Source: Phycisphaerae bacterium (lineage in GTDB: Bacteria > Planctomycetota > Phycisphaerae > UBA1845). From it: a DNA stretch of 58,859 nucleotides. This document shows positions 36,403-45,054 of the stretch, piece by piece. Below the pieces are notes generated by a model. That model made no database searches. It was not told where the DNA came from and worked only from the letters and a program-made list of their open reading frames with translations. Each line of letters starts with the position of its first letter. Position 1 is the stretch's first letter. The DNA lies in contig JAJDDX010000298.1 in the NCBI GenBank assembly GCA_029260055.1, positions 1-58,859 on the forward strand, written 5' to 3'. A program made the translations under genes and the position numbers.

Positions 36403-37095
36403 TCAAGGAGAGGATTGTTCAGTTTCGAGGCGACGGCGCGAGGCGGCATCGATGCCATCGAGTCTGATCTGCCAGAGCTGACGACTGCCGACGGTACGAA
36501 TGGCGTGACGTTGGGCGAACGTGTTTAGTACGCGCGTGCTCATGCCGAGTCGCCGGGCCATCTCAGCTTTCGACATCGGCGTCGACCACTCGCCTTCCGG
36601 GATCTCAGCCGGACTCTGGGCCGCGGGCTCGATTGAATCCAAGAACGTGAACGCGTCAAGCGACGCCTGGATCAGGTCGTGATACACCCGCAACTCCGAC
36701 TCTTCTGACCACCGACCCGCGCCAGCAGGTGCTAGGAACTGATAGTGGAAATCAAGCCACGCAGTGCCCGCCGTTCGGCGGAGTGCGGGCGAATCCGGCA
36801 GCACGATGCCGCCGCCCGGCTTGTTGTGACTGAGCCAGACAACCGCGCACCACCAGTACGTGCTCCAGTGATCGGCCTCGCATGGTCCATCGGGATGGCC
36901 ATGCACGTAGCCAGTTGGCCTTGATTTCATCCACTCAGGGCCATCATCAAGGACGAGCCGTTCCGAAGTGACCAGCTCGTGCAAGAGCTTACCCGCCTCG
37001 TCGAAACAGCGTTCAGTCCTCGCGAGGTCATGAATCGTGAGCGAACCCGCTATACGCGCGAGCGCTGTTTGGATGTTCGCAAACTTGCCCGCCAT
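36403..37095 (-). CDS. Hypothetical protein with C-terminal HTH
   Basis: 230 residues from the ATG at 37095 (AGGAG 11 bp upstream); a GTG at 37152 would add 19 residues but has no ribosome site. The N-terminal two thirds are not recognised (YVHGHPDGPCEADHWSTYWW). The C-terminus has MSKAEMARRLGMSTRVLNTFAQR, a clear helix-turn-helix, then IRTVGSRQLWQIRLDGID, like a DNA-binding wing. Probably a regulator of the phage-like island; function not known. Confidence 0.55.
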   Translation of the reverse strand: MAGKFANIQTALARIAGSLTIHDLARTERCFDEAGKLLHELVTSERLVLDDGPEWMKSRPTGYVHGHPDGPCEADHWSTYWWCAVVWLSHNKPGGGIVLPDSPALRRTAGTAWLDFHYQFLAPAGAGRWSEESELRVYHDLIQASLDAFTFLDSIEPAAQSPAEIPEGEWSTPMSKAEMARRLGMSTRVLNTFAQRHAIRTVGSRQLWQIRLDGIDAASRRRLETEQSSP

Positions 37096-37230
37096 GTGTT
37101 CGCAAGCGCTCCTGAGTCTGTCGGGACACCCGGAGAGACTCCGTACGGCCACCGTCGTGGCAGGATAGCCGCCTGATTTGACGATTCCAAGCGCTGCCGA
37201 GCGCGGGCGATACCCAATGACGGAACCACC

Positions 37231-37277
37231 GATGACAAAACCCCGTTTTTCGGCAGGGTCTTTCGGGGTTTCGTCAC
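37231..37277 (-). terminator. Terminator downstream of the TIR gene
   Basis: On the minus strand GTGACGAAACCCCG pairs with CGGGGTTTTGTCAT (12 of 14 positions), with TTTT in the 3' arm. The 227 bp between this and the TIR stop hold no recognised gene. Confidence 0.65.
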
Positions 37278-37504
37278 GATCGGTTTTGTCACCGGGGTCC
37301 GTTTCGCCCTCCGGGCCGACCGCTATCGTGGCAATCGACTTTCTTACAATCCCGACAGCTAACCGAATCGTCCACCATCAATCGCCTGAAACAACACGTA
37401 GCTGCAGGCGTACCAGGTTCCCGAGGATCCAACTCCGCGCGCAGATCGATTCAGTTGGGCGGGTTGGGCTCCGGATGAGGTTTTCGTGAGGGACAGGCAT
37501 CCGC

Positions 37505-38788
37505 CTAGGATAGCGAACGACGCAGCTTCTCGTACCAACCTTCTTCCCCCATTCGAAGCCAGTGGATGTTGCTGAATTGAGCCGGCGGAGCACAGTCGTC
37601 GATCAGGATGGGGATGACGTACCGTCGGGATAGCGGGCGCAGGCCTTGTTGGTCAAGGGCGTATCGGATCTCCTTCTGCACGTAACCTGTCTTTGAGCAA
37701 CTCGCACCGGACAGAAAAACGAGTACGTAGTCGCTGCTTTCGATAGCTTGTTCGATCTTGTGCTGCCAGTCGTCACCGGGGAGTAAGTCCTTTGTGTCGA
37801 GCCACGTCAGGACCCCGTCCTCGGTGAGCCTCTTTGCGACCCGTTCGACCGTCCTTTTGTCCTCAGTCGCGTGGCAAAGGAATGCGAGCTTCACCGGTAG
37901 TTCGACGACCCCGTCCCGAATCGGAAGGTCCTTGAAGGTCAATGACGCGGTCTGATCCGGCATCCGCAGCTCAGCGTTGATATGCCCCGGCCGTTGCGAC
38001 GGAGTCAACTTCAACACTGTCCCTGGCGGCGTTTCCTTTCCGCCCGACGTGATCGTGTGAAGCTCGGTGGTCCCGCGGCCGCCCATACGCTTCTTGGCCG
38101 TCTCGGCACGGTTGGGTTGCTGCCCTGCAACCGCCTGCCGTTCCTCACTGAGCGCGGCGGTGGTTTTCCGGGTGACGTGTTCGGGTACATCGAAGGCATC
38201 AGCGAGAGCCGCGTCAGCCTGCAACTCGTCGCGTCGTCGTTTGATCGCGGCATTCATCCTGCCCGAGAGTCGCCCGTTGAACGTCTCTATCTGGCCTTTT
38301 TGACGTTGGATGTAGTCCACGACCTGCTGCAGCTGCCAGTCACGGCTCCGTGTGACTTGGTCCGCATCCCTCTCGGCGTCTCGGAGAGTGAGCCGGTATT
38401 CTTGTCCCGCGATTTCTCCATGCGGGAAGACCGAGGTATAGGAATTCGGCATGCATTCGAACAGCCACGGGTCACCTTCAAACGGAACGATGAACGTTAC
38501 CTCGAATCCCCTGACGGTTGCATGATCACTTCCATAGGCAAACGCACGCTCGCCATCGAACTCAATCTCGACTGCTCGTGGGCCTTCCCGGGTCATCCTA
38601 TCCCGGTGTAGCACGAGCGGGTTCACTACGTACTCTTCCTCCAAGCCCGCTAGGAGCTGGCCCGCGTTCTGCGGCGCAAGTTCTTCAGCTTCGAGTTTGG
38701 CGATGGCCTTCATCGCCTCCACCTCCAAACTGTCGAGCGTACGGTCGAGGCTGCCATGTTTGAACAGTAGTTTGTTCGCTGCCATCAT
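37505..38788 (-). CDS. TIR-domain protein with unknown N-terminal domain (candidate defence effector)
   Basis: 427 residues from the ATG at 38788 (GGGAGAG upstream). Residues about 299-427 form a bacterial TIR domain: KLAFLCHATEDK, GVLTWLDTKDLLPGDDW, VLVFLSGASCSKTGYVQKE with the expected catalytic glutamate E373, then VIPILIDDC. Such TIR domains cleave NAD+ or make signalling nucleotides. Residues 1 to about 290 contain a helical start, a beta-rich middle (VEIEFDGERAFAYGS, FEVTFIVPFEGDPWLFECMP) and a charged helical stretch; no family recognised. It could sense infection. Divergent from the large STAND gene across 419 bp, so possibly one locus. Confidence 0.85.
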   Translation of the reverse strand: MMAANKLLFKHGSLDRTLDSLEVEAMKAIAKLEAEELAPQNAGQLLAGLEEEYVVNPLVLHRDRMTREGPRAVEIEFDGERAFAYGSDHATVRGFEVTFIVPFEGDPWLFECMPNSYTSVFPHGEIAGQEYRLTLRDAERDADQVTRSRDWQLQQVVDYIQRQKGQIETFNGRLSGRMNAAIKRRRDELQADAALADAFDVPEHVTRKTTAALSEERQAVAGQQPNRAETAKKRMGGRGTTELHTITSGGKETPPGTVLKLTPSQRPGHINAELRMPDQTASLTFKDLPIRDGVVELPVKLAFLCHATEDKRTVERVAKRLTEDGVLTWLDTKDLLPGDDWQHKIEQAIESSDYVLVFLSGASCSKTGYVQKEIRYALDQQGLRPLSRRYVIPILIDDCAPPAQFSNIHWLRMGEEGWYEKLRRSLS

Positions 38789-39063
38789 TGGGCTCTCCCG
38801 AAGCCACGTTGTCGCCGAGACTGAAGGGGCCCCTGAATGCACCTCGCCTCGTTCTGGTCCCACGCATGCTTATCTCGGAGAGTGTACCGGACGCGGTTGC
38901 GGGCTGGAAGCCTCCCGCGTGTGGAAACGCGTCCTTGTTGAGTGCGGATGGCCAAGGCGTAAACGGACAACGTCGGCTCGCAGTTCGACGGTCGCTGTCG
39001 ACAAGAGTGAACTAGGAACTGCGTGGACCCGTGCGGTCGGTAAGATGCGTTGTGGATACCAGA

Positions 39064-39072
39064 TGGTATACT
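39064..39072 (+). promoter_or_regulatory. Possible extended -10 promoter of the STAND gene
   Basis: TGGTATACT is an extended -10 match, 135 bp before the STAND start; no good -35 is seen. The rest of the 419-bp divergent region (38789-39207) shows no gene. A promoter for the TIR gene must also lie there but is not evident. Confidence 0.35.
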
Positions 39073-39207
39073 GGACGCCCCGAGCCCGGCACAAGGACGC
39101 AACGGGGCGCGGGGCTGTCTCGCCCCACGTCAGGTCCGGCGTTAAGCTGCTTGGGGGACGCGTCAGGGACAGGTTGCGTTGCACCGCAAGAACACGGAGC
39201 CCGCGCC

Positions 39208-42200
39208 ATGGGAATGGAAATCGGCGGCCGCGCCTCGAAGCTCGGCGACACGTATGAGCGCCTCTGGGCTGTGCGTCATGCCCTCATGGTCATCGATGGC
39301 CGGTTCTCGTCGCTTCTTTGGGAGCCGATTGGCGAGGACGAGAATGGCGTTGACCTCTGGGTTACACGTTCCGACGGACGCAGGATCGCCCACCAGCTCA
39401 AGCGGCAGAATCGCAGCAAGGAATACTGGTCCATAGCGGATTTGGCTGAAGAGGGCGTACTGCAGTACGCACGCGGACAGCTTGAGCGAGACACTAGCGC
39501 GCGATACACATTCGTCTCGTCGTGCGGGGTTCGCCACCTGCGAGACTTTGCGGAACAGAGCGAACGCGCGAACGATGATCCGGCTGTCTTCTACCGCGAT
39601 ATTGTCTGCCAAAGTGAGGATGGGAAGGCAGAATTCGAGAGACTCATGCTTGCGTGGGAGTTCGATCCCGCACTCCCGACCGACGTTGCACGCGCATTCC
39701 AACTCCTTCAACGCACGGAGTTTCTTGTACAAGAGCGGTCAAAGTCGGAACGCGACCAGGTGGAGTTTAACGCCGGCCTCTTAATGGACGGTGCCCCAGC
39801 CGCCGCAGTCGCCGTGATCGGCGGCTTTCTTGACGCAAGTCTCGGCAAGGCCCTTCACGCCGATGAGCTTCGCAAGAAACTCAAACAAGAGGGCTTCCAG
39901 TTTCGCAATCTGGCTGGCGACCCAACATTGCCAGGTGCGATTGAACAGCTGCAATACCGCTTCGACACTGCAATCGCCGGTGAGCTGATCGCCGGGGCAC
40001 CGATATCACGACCGGAAACCGCCGAACTGGCCACGAAGCTCACAGGCGATAAGCCCGCACGGCTGATCTTCGTCCACGGGCAGCCCGGCTCCGGAAAGTC
40101 CGTCGTACTTCATCAGGCGTTCAAGGCACTTAGCGCTGATGGTGTCCCTTGCCTACCTATCCAGCTTCACGTTCGAAGACCCGACGGCGTCCCGGCTGTC
40201 TTCGGACGGTCGAAACTGGGCCTGCCAGCATCACCGGGGCTAAGCCTGCGAGGACTGGCCGGTGATCGTCACGCCGTAGTACTCCTTGACCAGTTGGACG
40301 CCCTTCGTTTGACCAGCAGCCATTCGCATGAAGCCTGGGAAGCGTGCGCCGCGCTGATTGATGAGGTATTGGCTGATCCCCGGACGACAGTCGTCGTAGC
40401 CTGTCGGACGTTCGACCTGCAGAATGACCCAAATATCGCGGCATGGAGGCGGCGCCTCCAAGACAAGCCGTCTAATCATGCTATTGAGTTAAAGGTCGGT
40501 GATCTCCCGGACGAGACGGTCGCAGACCTGCTCGACCAACACGCGACAAACTACGCATCCCTTCCGGACCGGCAGAGGAAGCTCTTGCGCCAGCCGGCAG
40601 CGCTGGCAATGTGGTGGAGGCTCGCGTCTGCTGGCCAACCTCCAGCCCAGTTCACGAACGCAACCCAACTAATGCGCGAGCTACTGACGCTCCGGCGGTT
40701 AGAAGCATCGCGCGACCACGGCGTGCCAGCGGAAGACCTGAATCATGTGGTGTCCGAGCTTGTCACGTTCATGGATTCGCATGGCCGCCTTGATGCCCCT
40801 GAGTCGTTGGTAGCCGATCGCGGTTCTGCCGTGAACGCCCTGTGCGCCACGGGTCTGGTCAAACGGGACGGATCAAGGCTGGTTTTCGCCCACCAGGGCT
40901 ACTTCGACCATCTCGTCGCCGAGTATGTGCTCCGCGAAGCGTTGCGAGGCAAACGTGACACAGCGCAGTGGCTGAAAGCGAATCAGTCGCTGTTTCGCCG
41001 AGATCAGCTCCGTCAACTTCTGACGCTATTGCGCGACACTGACCCAGCCCAGCACAGCACACTGATTCGCAGCGTGTTGCTTGATTCAGATGTCAGGTTT
41101 CATCTCAAGCACCTCGTTCTCGGGCTTCTCAGAGAAGCAGAACCGCCCTTGGACCACGAGGTCCAGCTCGTTGCAGAATTAGCCGAGAACGCGGACTGGT
41201 GGACGCACGTCCAGGGCGTAGTCCTGTGGTCTAAGGTCGCTTGGTTCGACGCCTTGCACATCTCCGGTCACCTAGCGGAGTGGCTCTCGAGTTGGACCGA
41301 TGACCAGACCGTACAAGCGCTGTTGAGTTCGTTCCGTCCGATCTCATCGCATCGGGGATCAGAGATCGACGAGCTGCTTGCCCCTTACTGGTCCGCAGAA
41401 GGGCCGTGGCCCGGTAGGCTCCAGGCGGTCTTCTGGGTCGATCCAGCCGATGATTCACCGAGGATGAGCGCATATCGACTTGAACGAATTCGCGCTGGTG
41501 AGTGGCAATTCGACGGCCTCTACCTCGACAGAATAGCGGAGCGATGCCCGACGCGTGTAGTCCCGCTACTGGCGGCTGTATCCGAAGCGTGGATCAGCCG
41601 AATCAGGCGGCACATGCGAGGGCAGAAAGAGCCGGAGACGCCTGGACTGAAACTACGAGACGATAGGCTCAACGCCAAAGTCGTCGCTGCCATTCGCAAT
41701 GATGCGGAATATGCCTGGCCCATTTTCGCTGGCATGCTGCGCTTGCTGAGCACGCTGCGAAAGCTCGCCAATCGCGGCAACCGCACGGCTGAAGATTTTG
41801 CCAACCGGGACTGGCAGCTCTCCCGTATACTTGACAGCGCTTGCGAGATCCTTGAGAGCCTCGTGACAGCGGCGGTTGAGGGACTAGCAGCAAGCAGACC
41901 CGAACGTATCGTTGGGCTGTTGGGCAGTCTAACCGCTCCGAAGACCCGCGGGCTCGAGCGAGCGATTATGAAGGGCCTTGCGTTCGGCGGTGACTCGTTG
42001 GCTGACGACTCCCTATCCTGGTTGTGTGCGCGACCATCCCGTTTTCGCCTTGGCGACGGGCACAACGAGACCAATTGGGAACCCGCCAGGGCGCTCATCG
42101 CTCGATTCTCTCCCCACTGTTCAACAACCGTGTTCCATCGCCTCGAAGAGGAAATCCTCGGGTATCATGACGCCTGGGAGCGCAAGAGCGTTGAGTGGCA

Positions 42201-43860
42201 ACTGGACAATCTGCGAGACAACCGGATTATCCCAAACGACTACGGGCGCGCTCAAAACGTCCTTTTGACGGCGCTACTCGCCAGCCGCACGTCCGAGCGA
42301 GCGAAGCTAGTCGCTTCAGCGTGGCGGGCGAAGTTCGGCGACCCCGCGAATGAAGACCCTGCCCTCCGCACGGCAGTCGGTGGCAGGGTGGTTTCTCCAA
42401 TCCCCCCCGACAAGCTGACGTTTGTAAGTGATCGTGAGTGGCTTCGAATCATCAAGAGCAAGTGGCCGGAGCGCGAGGCCCGTCGCTGGCGAGAACACGG
42501 TTCCGGCCTGGTCGGCGAAGCCTCCGTTCGCCACTTTTCCGAGGCTCTCGGAGACGCAACCAAACGTAGCCCCCAGAGGTTTACTGCGCTAGCACTCAAG
42601 ATTCCTCACGACTCAGATCCGAGATATGCCGCCTCGATTGTGCAGGCGCTGACCGATTCAGGCAGGGATGCATCTCTTGCGCCGGTTACGACGGAGACGC
42701 TTGAGGCCATCATCGGACATTTCGGCGAGTGCAACGAAGAAGGCTACGTGATGGCAGTCTGTCGCCTAATCGAATCGCGCCGTGAGACTCGCTGGTCCGA
42801 TGATGTGGTCGAGCGACTCCTGAGCTATGTGGACCACCCTGAGCCAGCACCGGGTGAATTCACTGTACATGCGGGAGCGGGGACCGATGAAGAAGCGAAG
42901 CCCGACGTCGGCGGGACCGCGCTGAATTGTGTTCGGGGCGCCGTTGCCAGCGCACTCACGCAGCTACTGTGGGTGAGGCCCGACGCACTGGACAGAATCG
43001 TTTCGGGAGTTGACCGTCTTCTAGCTGACTCACATCCCTCTGTTCGGTATGAAGCACTCGGTGCGTGTCTGCCTCTGCTGAATCACGACAAAGACCTGGC
43101 AGTTCGGATGGCGCTAGCCGCCTGCGATCACGAGGACGACCGGGTGCTAGAGAGCCGGTGGCTGAACAGGCTGATCCAATACGCACGATCGACGCACCTT
43201 GATAACCTCGCTCCGCTTATCCAGCGTATGGCAGGATCAACAATAGACGATGTCGCCGAATCCGGGTCGGCATGGGCCTGCGTATGTTGGCTCGACGACC
43301 AGCGGTTTGCCGATCTTGTTGCGGAGTGTCGCGCGGGTTCCAAAGCGCAGCGTCTCGGAGTCACACTTGCCGCGAGCGATTACCTTGCCAACGGCCGCGC
43401 GGTTGATCTTGCCTCCCAAGTCCTGCTTGATTCGTTTGACGACCAGGACCGAGATGTTCGGGTGCGAGCAGCGAGCGTGTTCAGAACTACGGACGTGTTC
43501 GCGGCCGACTCGACCGCCCGGGTTGCGGCCGGGTTCGTTGCATCCGGGGCGTTTCTCCATGACCCAGGCGATCTTCTGCACCCGCTGACGGAGTACGCTG
43601 GCGAACTCGCCCGTTATTCCGACGTCGTACTCAAGGCAGCAGACGTCATGGCTGGCCCGCTTGCTGAGCAGACCCGTGATCTGCGCGAACGGAACGCATT
43701 CGCAGGGAATGAACTGTCAACGCTGTTGATCCGGGTCTACGAACTCGCATACGGCTCCCAAGCCCAAACGCTGCAAGAGCAGTGTCTCGATCGATGGGAC
43801 AAGATGCTCCAGGCTCGCGTCGGGATGACCGAAGAACACCTTCGGCAGCTCGACGACTGA
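39208..43860 (+). CDS. Nuclease-STAND ATPase (Avs-like antiviral protein, candidate)
   Basis: 1550 residues from the ATG at 39208 (ACGGAG 8 bp upstream). The N-terminus (1 to about 180) has D49 in NGVDLWV and Q63-L-K65 in AHQLKRQ, the spacing of a PD-(D/E)xK nuclease core like Cap4/DUF4297. The ATPase follows: Walker A GQPGSGKS (291-298), Walker B VVLLDQLDAL (D361), VVVACRTFDLQ as sensor region. A winged-helix-like part comes next and then about 900 residues of helical, HEAT-like repeats (SVRYEALGACLPLLN; DVRVRAASVFR). Size, order and the effector fit Avs STAND proteins, which bind phage proteins and then oligomerise and cut DNA. Assignment is by architecture only. The neighbour is a divergent TIR gene. 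Confidence 0.85.
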   Translation: MGMEIGGRASKLGDTYERLWAVRHALMVIDGRFSSLLWEPIGEDENGVDLWVTRSDGRRIAHQLKRQNRSKEYWSIADLAEEGVLQYARGQLERDTSARYTFVSSCGVRHLRDFAEQSERANDDPAVFYRDIVCQSEDGKAEFERLMLAWEFDPALPTDVARAFQLLQRTEFLVQERSKSERDQVEFNAGLLMDGAPAAAVAVIGGFLDASLGKALHADELRKKLKQEGFQFRNLAGDPTLPGAIEQLQYRFDTAIAGELIAGAPISRPETAELATKLTGDKPARLIFVHGQPGSGKSVVLHQAFKALSADGVPCLPIQLHVRRPDGVPAVFGRSKLGLPASPGLSLRGLAGDRHAVVLLDQLDALRLTSSHSHEAWEACAALIDEVLADPRTTVVVACRTFDLQNDPNIAAWRRRLQDKPSNHAIELKVGDLPDETVADLLDQHATNYASLPDRQRKLLRQPAALAMWWRLASAGQPPAQFTNATQLMRELLTLRRLEASRDHGVPAEDLNHVVSELVTFMDSHGRLDAPESLVADRGSAVNALCATGLVKRDGSRLVFAHQGYFDHLVAEYVLREALRGKRDTAQWLKANQSLFRRDQLRQLLTLLRDTDPAQHSTLIRSVLLDSDVRFHLKHLVLGLLREAEPPLDHEVQLVAELAENADWWTHVQGVVLWSKVAWFDALHISGHLAEWLSSWTDDQTVQALLSSFRPISSHRGSEIDELLAPYWSAEGPWPGRLQAVFWVDPADDSPRMSAYRLERIRAGEWQFDGLYLDRIAERCPTRVVPLLAAVSEAWISRIRRHMRGQKEPETPGLKLRDDRLNAKVVAAIRNDAEYAWPIFAGMLRLLSTLRKLANRGNRTAEDFANRDWQLSRILDSACEILESLVTAAVEGLAASRPERIVGLLGSLTAPKTRGLERAIMKGLAFGGDSLADDSLSWLCARPSRFRLGDGHNETNWEPARALIARFSPHCSTTVFHRLEEEILGYHDAWERKSVEWQLDNLRDNRIIPNDYGRAQNVLLTALLASRTSERAKLVASAWRAKFGDPANEDPALRTAVGGRVVSPIPPDKLTFVSDREWLRIIKSKWPEREARRWREHGSGLVGEASVRHFSEALGDATKRSPQRFTALALKIPHDSDPRYAASIVQALTDSGRDASLAPVTTETLEAIIGHFGECNEEGYVMAVCRLIESRRETRWSDDVVERLLSYVDHPEPAPGEFTVHAGAGTDEEAKPDVGGTALNCVRGAVASALTQLLWVRPDALDRIVSGVDRLLADSHPSVRYEALGACLPLLNHDKDLAVRMALAACDHEDDRVLESRWLNRLIQYARSTHLDNLAPLIQRMAGSTIDDVAESGSAWACVCWLDDQRFADLVAECRAGSKAQRLGVTLAASDYLANGRAVDLASQVLLDSFDDQDRDVRVRAASVFRTTDVFAADSTARVAAGFVASGAFLHDPGDLLHPLTEYAGELARYSDVVLKAADVMAGPLAEQTRDLRERNAFAGNELSTLLIRVYELAYGSQAQTLQEQCLDRWDKMLQARVGMTEEHLRQLDD

Positions 43861-43934
43861 ACATGTAGCGTGGCAGAGTTGCCACGGCGGTGTGAAGCTG
43901 CGTCCGAATAGCCCACGGACGGCTCGTCCAATCT

Positions 43935-44205
43935 CATCTCGCGCGCGAGGCCACTGTGGACAAGTACAAGGTCCGCCATCATAAGCCGCCGTCGCAAACG
44001 TAGCGGACGTTCCTCGATAACCACGTTCGCGACATCGTGGCGGTCGACTTCTTCACGGTACCGACAGCCACGTTTCGTATTCTCTTCTGCTTCATCGTAC
44101 TCAGACACGACCGCCGCATGGTGGTCCACTTCAACGCGACGGCACATCCCACGTACCCGTCCGGCGAAGCACATCTTGTTTTCGTGACCTGCGTTGAGCG
44201 ATGAT
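43935..44205 (+). pseudogene. Decayed integrase-type (rve) transposase fragment
   Basis: Translation gives VDKYKVRHHKPPSQT, a stop (TAG, where relatives have Trp), then RTFLDNHVRDIVAVDFFTVP and LRHDRRMVVHFNATAHPT. This is the catalytic-domain start of a DDE integrase-like transposase, carrying the first catalytic Asp. Both ends are missing. It lies immediately left of the IS66 genes. Confidence 0.75.
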
Positions 44206-44222
44206 CTCGGCGGAGGTGCGTG

Positions 44223-44639
44223 ATGTCTGAACGAGCACGGTACTGGCGGCGTGTGGTGGCGGAATGGAAGCGGAGCGGGCTGAGTCAGGCGGCGTTCTGC
44301 AGGGAACATGACATCAAGCCCGTCACGTTCGGCTGGTGGAAGCGCAAGCTGGTCGGGGTCGCGGAGAGGAAGCGTCTGGACCGCAGCCACGCGAAACGCG
44401 CCTCCGAGATGAAGAACGTCTTGCTCAAGCCGGTCACCGCGACGGCCGGTTTCGTCGAGGTTCCGCTCGGACAATCAAGGAGTACTGGTCACGCCCTTGT
44501 GCCACCGGCTGGGCACGGCGTCGCCCCACCTTCCGGTTACGAGGTGGTGCTACCCGGCGGTCCGACGATCCGGCTGCCACACAACTTCGATCCGGATCGA
44601 GTCACTCGCCTGGTTCTTGCTCTGCGGTCGCCATGCTGA
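44223..44639 (+). CDS. tnpA: IS66 family protein TnpA (OrfA)
   Basis: 138 residues. An N-terminal helix-turn-helix (YWRRVVAEWKRSGLSQAAFC) and WWKRKL are typical of IS66 TnpA, a DNA-binding accessory protein. GGAGG is 6 bp before the ATG at 44223. The C-terminal part ends in VRLVLALR-type sequence, also standard. Overlaps tnpB by 7 bp. Confidence 0.88.
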   Translation: MSERARYWRRVVAEWKRSGLSQAAFCREHDIKPVTFGWWKRKLVGVAERKRLDRSHAKRASEMKNVLLKPVTATAGFVEVPLGQSRSTGHALVPPAGHGVAPPSGYEVVLPGGPTIRLPHNFDPDRVTRLVLALRSPC

Positions 44640-44980
44640 CCCTCCCGCCATCGGTTCGGCTTTTCGTCTGCACGCAACCGACGGACATGCGCCGCGGCTT
44701 CGACGGCCTGTCCATCATGGTCGAGAAGATCCTCAAGCAGGATCCGTTCAGCGGGCACCTGTTCGTGTTCCGTAATCGCCGCCGGGATCGCATCAAAGTG
44801 CTCTACTGGGACCGCGACGGCTTCTGCATCTGGTACAAGCGTTTGGAGAAAGGAACGATTCAGTTCTCGGCCAACCTATCGGACGGCGCCGAACTTCGCG
44901 CTGCCGACCTGGCCATGCTTCTGGACGGGATCGACCCGGCCAAGGTCAAGCGTCGGCGGCGATATTCACGCACATCATAG
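44633..44980 (+). CDS. tnpB: IS66 family protein TnpB (Orf2)
   Basis: 115 residues, the full family length. Motifs: VRLFVCTQPTDMRRGFDGL, LFVFRNRRRDRIKVLYWDRDGF and YKRLEKG. Essential accessory protein of IS66 transposition with unknown biochemical role. The start overlaps the tnpA stop, suggesting coupled translation. Confidence 0.95.
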   Translation: MLTLPPSVRLFVCTQPTDMRRGFDGLSIMVEKILKQDPFSGHLFVFRNRRRDRIKVLYWDRDGFCIWYKRLEKGTIQFSANLSDGAELRAADLAMLLDGIDPAKVKRRRRYSRTS

Positions 44981-45054
44981 CATCAAGTGGCATGACGTTT
45001 GCTGCGTGATTCTCGCGCATCGATCGAACCCGATCATTGACGCGTGAGTTCGTG

